Assembly: GCF_013256425.1 (NCBI RefSeq)
Contig: NZ_CP053904.1
Location: forward strand, 2,170,001-2,234,000
Source of the DNA: Hymenobacter sp. BRD67
GTDB taxonomy: Bacteria; Bacteroidota; Bacteroidia; Cytophagales; Hymenobacteraceae
Reading direction: 5' to 3'
Length of the DNA stretch: 64,000 nucleotides
Positions 26,767 to 37,316 of this stretch are shown piece by piece (within the stretch, counting starts at the first letter, position 1; each line of letters opens with the position of its first letter). The notes under the pieces are model-generated. The model did not search any database and was not told where the DNA came from. It saw only the letters and a list, made by a program, of their open reading frames with translations. The position numbers and the translations under genes were made by a program.

Positions 26767-29037
26767 ATGTTTCAACCTCTACGTTTGTGGGCTCACTCTC
26801 TCGCAAGTCTGGGCCTGCTGCTGCCCGCGCTGAGCCTGGCGCAGTGCCCTACTGCCGCTACGTGCCTCCCCGGCAAGGCCAGCAGCTCGCTGGCTTCGGC
26901 CTACGGCATGGGTATTTATAACGTGACGCTGGGTAGCCTCAATAATACGACCGGCGGCTATGCCGATGGCTATAAAGATTACAGCTGTGGGCTGGGTACT
27001 ACCCTGACGGTGAGTACGCCTACAGCCATCAGCGTCCGCAACGGTACGCTGGTGAGCGAGAACGTGCGGGTGTGGATTGACTACAATAACGATGGCTCAT
27101 TTGGTACCGGTGAGCTGGCATTCAGCTCTGATAACAAGATGCTGCATACCGGCACTATTACGCCGCCCGCCACCGCTAAGCTCAATACCGGGCTACGCAT
27201 GCGGGTAGCATCCGACTATTCAGATACTACCATACCTACTCCTTGCTCGACGCCTCAGTTTTCGCAGGATGAAGACTACACCGTGACGCTGGTGGCCAAC
27301 ACGAGTAAGCCCACGGCGGCCTTTACGCAGGACGCGACTACTACCTGCTCGGGCACGGTGCAGTTTACCGATTTATCGGCCAACGGCCCCACCAGCTGGG
27401 CCTGGGATTTTGGCGACGCCACCAGCAGCACCGCGCAGAACCCCCGGCATACGTACGCCGCGGCCGGCACCTACCAGGTAAAGCTAACGGCCACCAACGT
27501 AGCCGGCAGCAGCACGAGCGCCACTACCGCCATCACCTACAACACGAGCGTGCCGCTGCCAATAGCCAGCACCTGCGCCGGCCAGAACGCCACACTCAAC
27601 TGCTGCAACTACGGCATTACGCGGGTGCAGCTTAATACCCTTGACAATACCTCGGCCGACGGCAGCGCCGGCTACCAGGACTTTACCTGCCCGCAGCGCA
27701 CGACCCTGATGCTGGGTACGCGCTACACCATCAGCATCACGACCGGCGGCACCAACGCGCACGATACCCGCGCGTGGCTGGACCTCAATAACGACGGCAC
27801 GTTCAGCGCCTCCGAAAAGGTGCTGGAAGCGCTGAACACGGCCAGCCCCCGCGTGACGTTTACGGTACCCGGCACGGCAACGCTCAACCAGCCGCTGCGC
27901 CTGCGGATTGTGGCCGATGGCGTGGGCACCAACCCGCAGCCCTGCGTGGCCCCGAGCCTGGGCCAGGTAGAAGATTATACCATCACGGTAGTACCCAACA
28001 CGGCTCCGCCGGTGGCTGCTTTTACCTCCAACTACGTGGCCGGCACCTGCGTCGCGGCCAATACCTATACGTTTACGGACCAAAGCACCGGCACGCCTAC
28101 CGCGTGGCGCTGGACGGTGAGCCCGGCCGCCGGGGCCTCGTTTGTGAACGGCACCAGCGCTACCTCGCCCAACCCTCAGATAGCGTTTAGCGCCACGGGC
28201 TACTACGCCGTTACGCTGATGGCTACCAATAGCAACGGCAGCAGCACTTCGGCCCCCAGCAGCCTGCTTATTCAGGTACCTTGCCTGAATTACTGCGCTT
28301 CCAGCGGCGGGTACAGCGGGGCCCCGGCCGCAAGCGCGCTCTGGATTACCAACGTGAGCGTGAGCCCGGCAGCAACGGGCGGCACGGCGTTTAGCAACAC
28401 CACGGCCAACTCGGCTACGGGCTACACCTTCTTCAGCAACCAGAGCGTTCCGCTGCAGGCCGGCGCTACCCAGACTATTCTGGTGACTGCCAACCAGAGC
28501 TATGCGCACCGCACTACCATCTGGATTGACTATAATCACGATGGTATATTTTCGAATACCACCGGCGCTACGGGCGAGATGGTGTATAATAACCTGGTAA
28601 ACCAGGCCCTCGCCACGGTATCGGTAGTGGTGCCGAGCACTATTGGCACTACGCGGATGCGGGTCGAAGTAGTAGGCAATGCTAATACGGCCAACCCATG
28701 CGCGGTGAGTATGGGCGATGCGGAAGTAGAAGATTATCCGGTAAATGTGGCAGTGCTGGCAACCCAGGAGGCCCAGGCACTGCCAGCGCTCAGCGTGAGC
28801 CCCAACCCAAGCCCCGATGGCCGCCTGCTGGTGCAGGTGAGCGACGCGGGCGCTACCGGCAGCTACGACCTGGAGGTAACCAATGTGCTGGGGACCCGGC
28901 TGCTGGCCCAGGCGCTACGCCTGAGCCCGGCCGCGCCCGCCAGCCTCGACCTCGGCGCCCTGCCGGCCGGCCTCTACCTGCTGCGCCTTACCAACGCCCA
29001 GGGCCAGACCGCGCTGCGCCGCGTGGTACGCCAATAA
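26767..29037 (+). CDS. Secreted GEVED/PKD repeat protein with T9SS type A sorting domain
   Basis: This is a 756-residue surface or secreted protein. The start at 26767 (MFQPLRLWAHSLASLGLLLP) gives a signal peptide; an earlier in-frame start at 26680 adds an unlikely leader. Three GEVED-type modules carry the Ca-binding-like VWIDYNNDGSF, AWLDLNNDGTF and IWIDYNHDGIF plus the DEDYTV/VEDYTI ends. PKD domains sit between them (TSWAWDFGDATSST, then PTAWRWTVSPAAGAS). The C-terminal module LSVSPNPSPDGRLLVQVSD to LYLLRLTNAQGQ is the type IX sorting signal. The function is probably adhesive or matrix-like. It is followed by another giant T9SS protein. Confidence 0.9.
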   Translation: MFQPLRLWAHSLASLGLLLPALSLAQCPTAATCLPGKASSSLASAYGMGIYNVTLGSLNNTTGGYADGYKDYSCGLGTTLTVSTPTAISVRNGTLVSENVRVWIDYNNDGSFGTGELAFSSDNKMLHTGTITPPATAKLNTGLRMRVASDYSDTTIPTPCSTPQFSQDEDYTVTLVANTSKPTAAFTQDATTTCSGTVQFTDLSANGPTSWAWDFGDATSSTAQNPRHTYAAAGTYQVKLTATNVAGSSTSATTAITYNTSVPLPIASTCAGQNATLNCCNYGITRVQLNTLDNTSADGSAGYQDFTCPQRTTLMLGTRYTISITTGGTNAHDTRAWLDLNNDGTFSASEKVLEALNTASPRVTFTVPGTATLNQPLRLRIVADGVGTNPQPCVAPSLGQVEDYTITVVPNTAPPVAAFTSNYVAGTCVAANTYTFTDQSTGTPTAWRWTVSPAAGASFVNGTSATSPNPQIAFSATGYYAVTLMATNSNGSSTSAPSSLLIQVPCLNYCASSGGYSGAPAASALWITNVSVSPAATGGTAFSNTTANSATGYTFFSNQSVPLQAGATQTILVTANQSYAHRTTIWIDYNHDGIFSNTTGATGEMVYNNLVNQALATVSVVVPSTIGTTRMRVEVVGNANTANPCAVSMGDAEVEDYPVNVAVLATQEAQALPALSVSPNPSPDGRLLVQVSDAGATGSYDLEVTNVLGTRLLAQALRLSPAAPASLDLGALPAGLYLLRLTNAQGQTALRRVVRQ

Positions 29038-29106
29038 GGCCGCCCGTGCCCTTACTACTGCCTTTACCGGGCTCTATCTTTTTTCTGCCTTCTCACCGCT
29101 GCTTCT

Positions 29107-32100
29107 ATGCGCTCACTTTTACTTCGCCGCTTGCGGCTGCTACCAGCCCTGGTACTGGCCCTGCTAGCGCTGGCGGCCGGCCCGGTCCAGGCCACTCACC
29201 TGCTGGGGGGCGAAATGACTTATCGCTACCTCGATAACAATGGGCCCGCCACGGCGCCCGTGCGCTATGAGATAACCGTTACGATATACAACAACTGCGG
29301 CACTACCGCCAACGGCCAGACCCCGGCCGCGCCCAATGCGTTTGCTAATGTGGGCATCTACGACCAAGCCACCGGGACGCGGGTAGTGCTAACGGCTCTC
29401 AACTCGGCGTTTGCCGCTACCAACTCCTCCCCTACGGATGCCGGGCAGACGGGAATGCTGAAAATCCCCTCGACTTCCCTGTCGGGCTGCCTGGCTCCCC
29501 ACACGCCATCGGGCTGCCAGATTACGGGTGTGTCGCAGCCGTTCAAGCTGCAAAAGTTTATTGCGGTGGTGAGCCTGCCAGCCTCGATTAAGGGCTACTA
29601 CGCCGTTTTTACGCGCAGCGCCCGCAACGACGACGTTACCAACCTGACCAATCCGGGCAGCCAGGCCCTGACGCTTTATGCGACGCTGTCGCCGCCGCTG
29701 CTGCCCAACCGGTCGCCGGTTTTTTCGGATACGGCGGTGGCCATTATCTGCGCCAACGATACGACCATGCTGCTCAACAACGCCGTGGATGCCGATGGCG
29801 ACCGGCTGGTTTATTCCTTTGGCCAGCCCTATGGCAACGTAGCGGCCGTAAACGGGGAGCTGCCCACCACCAGCTTTACGCCGCCTCCGCCACCAGTACC
29901 CTACAAGGCCGGCTATACCGCAGGCACTCCCTTCGGCACCGGCACCGGCAATTTTGCCACCCTCAATGCCAGCACGGGTATTGCCAAATACGGGTCGACA
30001 AACGTTGGGGGCAAGTATGTAGTAGCGGTTGATGTAAACGAATACCGCACTATTAATGGCCGGGAAGTACTTGTGGGCACCACCCGGCGCGATTTGCAGC
30101 TGGTAGTAGCCAACTGCCCGCCCACAGTGGCCCCGCTATTGCCTTCCCTGGCCAGCACGCCCCGCAGCTATAGCATCGAAGAAGGGCAGGTCCTCAGCAT
30201 TCCGCTTACCGTGACGCAGGCCAACAACCACCCGCTGGTGCTTACGCTCAACAGTGTCTTGCTCGACGGGGCCGGGGCTTCAATACCACGTTTAACGGCA
30301 GCACGGGCAGCGTGGCGTCGGGTGCCGCCACGGGCACGGCCACGGCTACGGGCACGGGCTCTGCCTCAGGCACTTTCGTGTATAACTCGGCCTGTGGCGA
30401 GGCCCGCGCTACGCCCTACGATATTGCCTTGAGCGTCAAAGACATCGGCTGCGCCGGCAAGACGGCGGTCGATGTTATCCGCATCACCGTTACGCGGCCA
30501 TCGGGGCCAACTTCCATCAGCGGCGATGCGCTGGTCTGCAGCCTGAATACCGTGAGTACCTATACGGCTACCGGCGGCACTGCGCCTTCGGTACGCTGGC
30601 GGGCACTAGGTGGCACCATTGTGGGCAATAATACCGGCCGCACGGTGCAGGTAAAGTGGACCACGGTTGGCTCCGGCACAGTCGTGGCGAAAGGAATTTC
30701 ATCTTACGGCTGCCCTACCGACTCGCTGTCTCAGACCGTAGCCGTGGCGCCGGCCGGCACACTTAGCGTGGGCGGGGGGCTTAGTATCTGCCAGGGTACC
30801 AGCACTACGCTTACCATAACGGGCGGCACCGCGCCCTATACCCTTTCGGGCGGCGGCATAACCCAGAGCGGCAGCGGTCCATTTACCGTAACTCCTTCCC
30901 AGACGACTACTTATACTATTACCGGTACTGCTACTACCAACGGCTGCGCGGGTACGGCTCAGGTAACCGTAGCGGTAGTGCCACTACCGGCCGCCAATGT
31001 GGGCGCAGCGGCGCGCAGTACCTGCTCGGGGTCAGCTATTGCACTGGGAAGCACCCCCGTAGCGGGTAACACCTACAGCTGGAGCCCGGCGACTGGCCTA
31101 AGCAGCTCCACCGTAGCAAACCCCACCCTGACCCTCACCAACACTACGGGCTCGCCCATTGTCGCTACCTACTCGCTGACAGAAACCAGCGCTACCGGTG
31201 GCTGCACCGCAACCAATACGGTAACCATAACGGTCAACCCGGCGGTAGTAGCAGTGCCGGGGGCGGGCGTAACGTTCTGCTCGGGCAGCTCGGCCCAGCT
31301 CGGCGCCCCGGCCGTGGCCGGCTTCACTTACAGCTGGAGCCCTACTACCGGTCTGAGCAGTCCCACCGCCGCCAACCCGACCGTGACGCTGACCAACACT
31401 ACCAGCGCGCCCATTGTCACTACTTATACCCTCACCGTTACCAACACCGCTACCGGCTGCGTGGGCTCTGCTACCGTAGCCGTGACGGTCAACCCGCTGC
31501 CCATAGTAGCAGCCGGAGCGGCGGCTACCATCTGCTCGGGCAGCTCGGCCCAGCTCGGCGCCCCGGCCGTGGCCGGCTTTACCTACAGCTGGAGTCCTAC
31601 TACCGGTCTGAGCAGCCCTACCGCTGCCAACCCGACCGTGACGCTGACCAACACTACCGGCGCGCCCATTGTCACTACTTATACCCTCACCGTTACCAAC
31701 ACCGCTACCGGCTGCGTGGGCTCTGCTACCGTAGCCGTGACGGTCAACCCGCTGCCGACGGCCGTACCGGGGGCTAGCGTTATAACGTGCTCGGGCGTGC
31801 CGGTAACCATCGGCGGGGCTCCGGTAGCTGGCTTAACGTATACCTGGAGCCCGGCTATCGGACTGAGCAGCCCTACCGCCGCCAACCCGACCGTCACGCT
31901 GACCAATACTACCGGCGCGCCCGTTACCCAGACCTACACCCTCACCGTCACCAACGCCGCTACCAGCTGCGTCAGCGTGGCCTCAGTTGTAGTTACGGTA
32001 AACCCGGCGGTAGTAGCAGTGCCGGGGGCGGGCGTAACGTTCTGCTCGGGCAGCTCGGCCCAGCTCGGCACCCCGGCCGTGGCCGGCTTCACTTACAGCT

Positions 32101-34639
32101 GGAGTCCTACTACGGGCCTGAGCAGTCCCACCGCCGCCAACCCGACCGTGACGCTGACCAACACTACCGGCGCGCCCATTGTCACTACTTATACCCTCAC
32201 CGTTACCAACACCGCTACCGGCTGCGTGGGCTCTGCTACCGTAGCCGTGACGGTCAACCCGCTGCCCATAGTAGCAGCCGGAGCGGCGGCTACCATCTGC
32301 TCGGGCAACTCGGCCCAGCTCGGAGCCTCGGCTGTAACAGGTTTTACCTACAACTGGAGCCCGGCTACTGGCTTGAGTAATCCCACGGCGGCCAACCCGA
32401 CCGTCACGCTGACCAACACCACCGGCGCGCCCGTTACCCAGACCTACACCCTCACCGTCACCAACACGGCCACCGGCTGCGTAAATACCGGCACAGTAGC
32501 TGTGACAGTCAACCCGGCCGCTACGGCGGCGGCTGGTCCGGCGCAGGCCGTGTGCGACAAATCAACCATCACCCTGGGCACGGCCGCCCTGCCCGGCTAT
32601 ACCTACCGCTGGACGCCGGCCGCCAACCTCAGCAGTGCCAGCGTGGCCCAGCCCGTACTTACGGGCGTAAATACGACCAATGCGCCCCTTGTGCAGAAAT
32701 ACGTGGTGCTGGCAACTACGGCTCTGGGCTGCTCCAGCAAAGATTCGGTGTTGATTACCATCAACCCCCGCCCGGTAGCCGATACTATTGTGGGCCCGAA
32801 ATCAGTGTGCCCTACCATTACGGGTATCACGTATGCCATCGCTAACCCGCATAGCACCACGTATCAGTGGGTAGTAACGGGGGTAGAATCACCAGCCCCA
32901 ACGGCGGCACTTCCATTACGGTAGACTGGGGCGCGGCGGGGACCGGCTCGGTGAAGGTGACCTCGACCAGCGCCCTGGGCTGCACCTCGGATGCGTTTAC
33001 GCTGCCCGTTATTATCAACCAGCAGCTCCAGACGGTGAAGCCCAGCGGGCCCGGCAGCGTGTGCCAGGCCGACGGCCCCTTTGCCTACGCCACGCCGTCC
33101 ATCAATGGCTCGTCGTATGCCTGGCAGCTGTTTGGCAGCGCCAAGGGCTCACTGGTCAATACGGGCAACACAACCAGCATCAGCTTTAGCCAGCCGGGCA
33201 TCGCCAAGCTCGTTGTGACACAGACCAGCAATCCCGCCGGCGGCATCTGCCGGGGAGTGAGCGATACGCTCTACATCACCGTGAAGCCCTCGCCGTCGGC
33301 TGCGTTGGCTATTCAGGGGCCGGGCCGCTTCTGCGTGAGCAGCGGGGCCGTTACCTATTCGCTACCGGGCATGGCCGGGTCGAGCTACGTATTTCAGCTT
33401 AATGGCACTATCCTGCCCAACACGACTGGCACCGTGACCATCCCGGCTGGCACGGCCGTGGGCACGTACACCCTCACGGCCCGCGAAACCAGCGCCGGCA
33501 GCTGCGCCGGGCCATTATATAGCAAAACCATCATAATTGACCCGCTTCCCGGCGCGCTCGTCATCAACGGGCCGCGCTTTGTATGCCCGGCAGCCAGTAC
33601 GCTCACGTATACTGTCCCGAATGCCAGCCCCGGCTCTACGTTCCAGTGGACGGCCACTGGGGGCACTATCACATCGGGCCAGGGCACGGCTACTATTGCT
33701 GTGAGCTTCCCGGCCGGCAGCACTACCAACAAGACGCTGAGCGTAACCGAAAGCTCGCAGTTTGGCTGCGCTGGCGCGCCGGTGGCTATTACCATAGTGC
33801 CCGACAATGCCCAGGCTCCGCAGCTCACGCTGGCCTCGGTAGTGTCGACCGACAATACCAGGGTAACGCTCACTTTCTCGGTAGCTAACCCCGCTACTAC
33901 GCCCAACACCGTGCGCGTGCTACGCCGCGATGCCGGCAGCACCGGGGCCTTTACGCAGGTCGGAACCGTCGCCGCCACGGCTTCCACCTTTGTTGATGCC
34001 TCTGGCAACGCCGCCCAAACGGCCTACGAGTACAGCCTGGCGCTCACCAACGGCTGCGGCGATGAGCTGCCTGCGCCTGCCTCAGCTACTACGGTGCTGC
34101 TGAAAGCGACTGCCAGCCCCGGCACCGGCCGCAGCCAGGGCACCGCCGACCTTAGCTGGTCGGCCTACCAGGGCTTCGTAGTTGCGGGCTACCGCCTCTA
34201 CCGCCAGGATGATGGCAAGGGCTATAACCTGGTTGCGACCCTGCCGGCGGCCACGCTGCAATACAGCGCCCCCAATACCGGGCAGGGCTTCAACCAGTGC
34301 TTCCGGGTAGTGGCCTTCTCGGGCGAGGCTACCCCGCGCGAGTCGAACTCAAATACGGCCTGCGTTGATTTTGCCAATAAAACGGCGTTCTACAATATCA
34401 TCACTCCCAATGGGGACAATAAGAACGACGTGCTCCAAATTGACAACGTGCAGCTGTACCCCGGCAACACCATGACCATCTTTAACCGCTGGGGCCGCGA
34501 GGTTTTCTCGACTACCAACTACAACAACACCAGCAATGCCTGGGGCGCCGACCCAAGTATTAGCCCCGGGGTATATTACTACCTCTTCAAGCTGCCCGAT
34601 GGCACCGCTACCAAAGGCTGGGTAGAGGTCGTAAAGTGA
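29107..34639 (+). CDS. Giant secreted Ig-repeat protein with gliding-associated (T9SS type B) C-terminal domain, two frameshifts
   Basis: This is one gene of about 1844 residues after two added bases. A signal peptide (LLPALVLALLALAAGPVQA) and an N-terminal region beginning THLLGGEMTYRYLDNN are typical of large Cytophaga-type surface proteins. From about 30990 to 32790 there are seven Ig-like modules of 85 residues, each with a CSG...GC cysteine pair and SWSPTTGLSS. PKD/SprB-like modules follow, then FYNIITPNGDNKNDVLQI to PGVYYYLFKLPDG, the CHU_C/gliding C-terminal domain used by T9SS type B cargo. The frame breaks are at G runs 30274-30277 and 32879-32883; one G in each restores GAGGFNTTFNGS and VTGGRITSPNGG. 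Its role is probably in surface adhesion or gliding. Confidence 0.88.
31023..32807 (+). repeat. Seven tandem Ig-like units of exactly 255 bp
   Basis: The codon pair for CS at the start of each unit occurs at 31023, 31278, 31533, 31788, 32043, 32298 and 32553, always 255 bases apart. Units 2 and 5 (31245-31490, 32010-32255) are nearly identical at DNA level, and units 3 and 6 share their starts. This indicates a 765-bp higher-order duplication of three units. Confidence 0.92.
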
Positions 34640-34642
34640 TGT

Positions 34643-34826
34643 CTGAACTGCGGATTCAGTAGATTTTTCGGATTACTTCTGATTTTGTAACCGAAACTTT
34701 ACGGATGAACACTTATAAAAAAGCCGCTCCACTGAGCGGCTTTTTTGCTTATCGACCCAGAAAAGGCAGAGCGAATCGCCCTCCAAATCTGAGTAATCTG
34801 AAAAATGCGCTGAAACGGCGGTTCAG
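34643..34826. repeat. Imperfect inverted REP pair flanking the terminator
   Basis: The left copy 34643-34685 (CTGAACTGCGGATTCAGTAG...) and the right copy 34785-34826 read in reverse (CTGAACCGCCGTTTCAGCGC...) are related over about 42 bases. Both contain ATTTTTC(G/A)GATTAC. The pair encloses the hairpin at 34716-34746. Confidence 0.7.
34716..34746 (+). terminator. Terminator after the giant Ig-repeat gene
   Basis: AAAAAAGCCGCTC pairs with GAGCGGCTTTTTT around CACT. The symmetric A/T tracts make it potentially bidirectional. Confidence 0.9.
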
Positions 34827-34873
34827 ACAACCCGGCCGGGGCCCGACCTTTGTGCTCTGTCCGACTAAAAGCC

Positions 34874-36301
34874 ATGCCCAGCAAAGCCACCAAGCTCGCC
34901 AACTCCATCCCGCCCGAAGCCCTCCGCAACGTCAAAATCCAGGACATGGTAGCCGAAGGCAAATGCCTGGTGCGCATCGAAAACCTGGTAATATTCGTGG
35001 GCCAGGTGGCCCCCGGCGACGTGGTAGACCTGCGTATTACCAAAGCCCACAAGCGGTTTATGGAAGCCGCGCCGGTTCATTTTCATCAATATTCCGAGCT
35101 GCGCGCTACGCCCTTTTGCCAGCATTTCGGCACCTGCGGCGGCTGCAAGTGGCAGCACCTCAGCTACGATGCCCAGCTGCAATACAAGCAGCAGCAGGTC
35201 GAAGACCAGCTCACCCGCATCGGCAAGGTGGCGCTGCCCGAGGTGCGCCGGATACTGCCCTCGCCCGAGCGTCTCTACTACCGCAACAAGCTCGAATACA
35301 CCTTCAGCGGCAACGGCTGGCTCACCGAAACCCAGATTAAGGATGAGAACGCGCACTACGACCGCCGCGTGCTGGGCTTTCACACGCCCGGCCGCTTCGA
35401 CAAGATTCTGGACGTGGAGCACTGCTGGCTCCAGGCCGAGCCGAGCAACGAAATCCGGCTGTTTGTGCGCGACTACGCCCGCCAGCACCGCCTGCCCTTC
35501 GGCGACATGGTGAAGCAGACCGGCCTGCTGCGCAACCTCATTATCCGCACCGCCGAGAGTACCGGCGAAACGATGGTGATTTTGCAGTGCTACCACGATG
35601 ATGAGGCGCTGCTGCCCCTGCTCGACGCGATATACGCCAGGTTTCCGCAGATAACCTCGCTCAACTACGTGCTCAACAACAAGGGCAACGAGACCTTCCA
35701 CGACCTCGACGTGGTGTGCTATAAAGGCAAGCCGTACATCGAGGAAGACATGGAAGGCCTGCGCTTCCGCATCGGCCCCAAGTCGTTTTACCAGACCAAC
35801 TCGGCCGGCGCCTACAACCTCTACAAAGTGGCCCGCGACTTCGCCGAAATCAAGCCCACCGACATCGTGTACGACCTCTACACCGGCGCCGGCACCATTG
35901 CCAATTTCGTGGCCCGCCAGGCCCGGCGCGTGGTCGGCGTCGAGTACGTGGAGCAGGCCGTGCTCGACGCCCGCGTCAACTCTGCCATCAACGGCGTGAC
36001 CAACACCGAGTTTTTCGCCGGCGACATGAAGGACATGCTCACCGAGGCCTTCACCAGCCACCACGGCCACCCCGACGTCATCATCACCGACCCGCCCCGC
36101 GCCGGCATGCACGAAGACGTGGTAAAGCGCCTCGTGGAGCTGCGCACGCCCCGCGTCGTGTACATCAGCTGCAACCCCGCCACCCAGGCGCGGGACCTGG
36201 AGCTGCTGGACGAGGTGTATAAAGTGACCCGCGTGCAGCCGGTGGATATGTTTCCGCACACCCACCACGTGGAGAATGTGGTGCTGCTGGAGTTGAAATA
36301 A
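34874..36301 (+). CDS. rlmD: 23S rRNA (uracil-C5)-methyltransferase, RlmD/RumA family
   Basis: This is a SAM-dependent enzyme that methylates a uridine of 23S rRNA (U1939 in E. coli for RlmD). The start at 34874 (MPSKATKLANSIPPEAL) gives 475 residues. A TRAM-like beta-barrel is followed by the [4Fe-4S] cysteine cluster in FCQHFGTCGGCKWQHL. The SAM motif is VYDLYTGAGTIANFVA, the acidic motif is ITDPPRAGMHED, and the catalytic Cys is in VVYISCNPATQARDL. It could be a paralogue with tRNA or other rRNA specificity; sequence alone does not settle this. Confidence 0.92.
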   Translation: MPSKATKLANSIPPEALRNVKIQDMVAEGKCLVRIENLVIFVGQVAPGDVVDLRITKAHKRFMEAAPVHFHQYSELRATPFCQHFGTCGGCKWQHLSYDAQLQYKQQQVEDQLTRIGKVALPEVRRILPSPERLYYRNKLEYTFSGNGWLTETQIKDENAHYDRRVLGFHTPGRFDKILDVEHCWLQAEPSNEIRLFVRDYARQHRLPFGDMVKQTGLLRNLIIRTAESTGETMVILQCYHDDEALLPLLDAIYARFPQITSLNYVLNNKGNETFHDLDVVCYKGKPYIEEDMEGLRFRIGPKSFYQTNSAGAYNLYKVARDFAEIKPTDIVYDLYTGAGTIANFVARQARRVVGVEYVEQAVLDARVNSAINGVTNTEFFAGDMKDMLTEAFTSHHGHPDVIITDPPRAGMHEDVVKRLVELRTPRVVYISCNPATQARDLELLDEVYKVTRVQPVDMFPHTHHVENVVLLELK

Positions 36302-36315
36302 CAAACCTCAATCCT

Positions 36316-36789
36316 ATGACTATGATAACGATAGGCATTATCAACTACACCTTCTGCCTGCTATCATTTATTCCCAAATCCGAGACAGTCGAAAAAGAGG
36401 CATTTCCTATTTCTCTGGAAGAAAAAAGCGCACTCGCTTATATCCGTAAACACACCCCGGCTGACTTGTGTATCTCCTCATTTAAGACGAATGGAAGATT
36501 TATTACTTTTCAAAAAGAGTTAATTTCTTTTGATAAGAAATACAGCATATCCTACCTTGATTCAGTAGAACGGGCATCTGCTGATGAAAAGTTTTTTACT
36601 GCATTTAATAAGTCTTATAGTCAATGTAATCATGAAGTAGTGTTTTCAAAAAATACACTAGATAATTTTTTGTTTTGTGAGGTGTATCCGAAAACCGGCA
36701 GAGTGTTCACTAACACTGAGGCCTATCTTTTTAGAATAAAAAATCATAAAGCATACTTTATCGCCATGGAAACTATAAATTATAACTAG
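36316..36789 (+). CDS. AT-rich hypothetical secreted or membrane-associated protein
   Basis: The protein is 157 residues, starting MTMITIGIINYTFCLLSF, a short hydrophobic segment that may be a signal anchor. The rest has Lys/Phe/Tyr-rich stretches (ISFDKKYSISYLDSVE) and two Cys (ADLCISS, SQCNHEV). The last third reads YPKTGRVFTNTEAYLF. Its codons use A and T at third positions throughout, in sharp contrast to rlmD 15 bp upstream and the gene 15 bp downstream. This is a strong sign of recent transfer. I do not recognise the family. Confidence 0.65.
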   Translation: MTMITIGIINYTFCLLSFIPKSETVEKEAFPISLEEKSALAYIRKHTPADLCISSFKTNGRFITFQKELISFDKKYSISYLDSVERASADEKFFTAFNKSYSQCNHEVVFSKNTLDNFLFCEVYPKTGRVFTNTEAYLFRIKNHKAYFIAMETINYN

Positions 36790-36803
36790 CTGCATATTAG
36801 CAT

Positions 36804-37178
36804 ATGGACTACTTCAACGACCCCGAGCTAAACGGCAAATACCTGGGCACGATTACCAAGGATTTTGCCACTGCTTCCGACACCATAAAGGAAGCCTCCT
36901 ACCAAATCCGCAAGCGCGAGATTTCGCAGTATCCGGTATTCATCTTTGCCCGGCAGGCGGTGCAGCTCGGCAGCCTGCTCATCAATGCCGACGAGCAGGA
37001 CTTGCAGTGGCACGTCTTCGCCAGCTACCTCGAAATACTGGCCCAGCAAGGCATCGTGGACCCCGAGAAAATCGAAGATTTTATTGGCACCTGGAAAAAC
37101 CCGGATGAGTTTTGCTGCCTCTTCGTGGTCGATGAGGAGTTCACGAATTTCGTGTACATTCCCTACCCGGAAGACTGA
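36804..37178 (+). CDS. Hypothetical cytoplasmic protein
   Basis: The protein is 124 residues, beginning MDYFNDPELNGKYLGTITK. It has a helical middle (LLINADEQDLQWHVFASYLEILAQ) and an acidic strand-rich end (CCLFVVDEEFTNFVYIPYPED). There is no signal peptide or known catalytic motif. Codon use matches the chromosome, unlike the AT-rich gene before it. I recognise no named family. Its stop codon touches a large inverted repeat. Confidence 0.7.
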   Translation: MDYFNDPELNGKYLGTITKDFATASDTIKEASYQIRKREISQYPVFIFARQAVQLGSLLINADEQDLQWHVFASYLEILAQQGIVDPEKIEDFIGTWKNPDEFCCLFVVDEEFTNFVYIPYPED

Positions 37179-37316
37179 CCGCAGATTAAACGGATTGCGC
37201 AGATACGCCCGCTAAAGCGGGCTGGCTACTTGATGCGTTCAGTTGGCAATCAGTACAGTCAGCCCGCTTTAGCGGGCGTATCTGCGCAATCCGTTTAATC
37301 CGTTAAATCTGCGGTT
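37178..37316. repeat. Large nested inverted repeat (REP-type) between two convergent genes
   Basis: The left arm is ACCGCAGATTAAACGGATTG continuing to 37226; the right arm 37259-37316 is its reverse complement with one small extra block (AATCCGTT). Each arm also holds an internal palindrome CCCGCTAAAGCGGG. The spacer is about 32 bases. The stop codons of both flanking genes abut the ends. Confidence 0.9.

Noticed and set aside
27484..28539. A 351-codon minus-strand frame opposite the GEVED protein
   Set aside because: It is rich in Arg/Gly/Ala with no recognisable domain, as expected for antisense of Thr/Ala-rich secreted genes.
31023..32807. Regular repeats as a possible CRISPR array
   Set aside because: The period is 255 bp and the repeats are coding, in frame, and Ig-like. 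There are no short repeats with unique spacers and no cas genes.
34865..36304. A 479-codon open frame on the minus strand opposite rlmD
   Set aside because: It is a GC-rich antisense shadow. Its residues are Val/Gly/Ala/His-rich without domains, while the plus strand codes a complete RlmD with all motifs.
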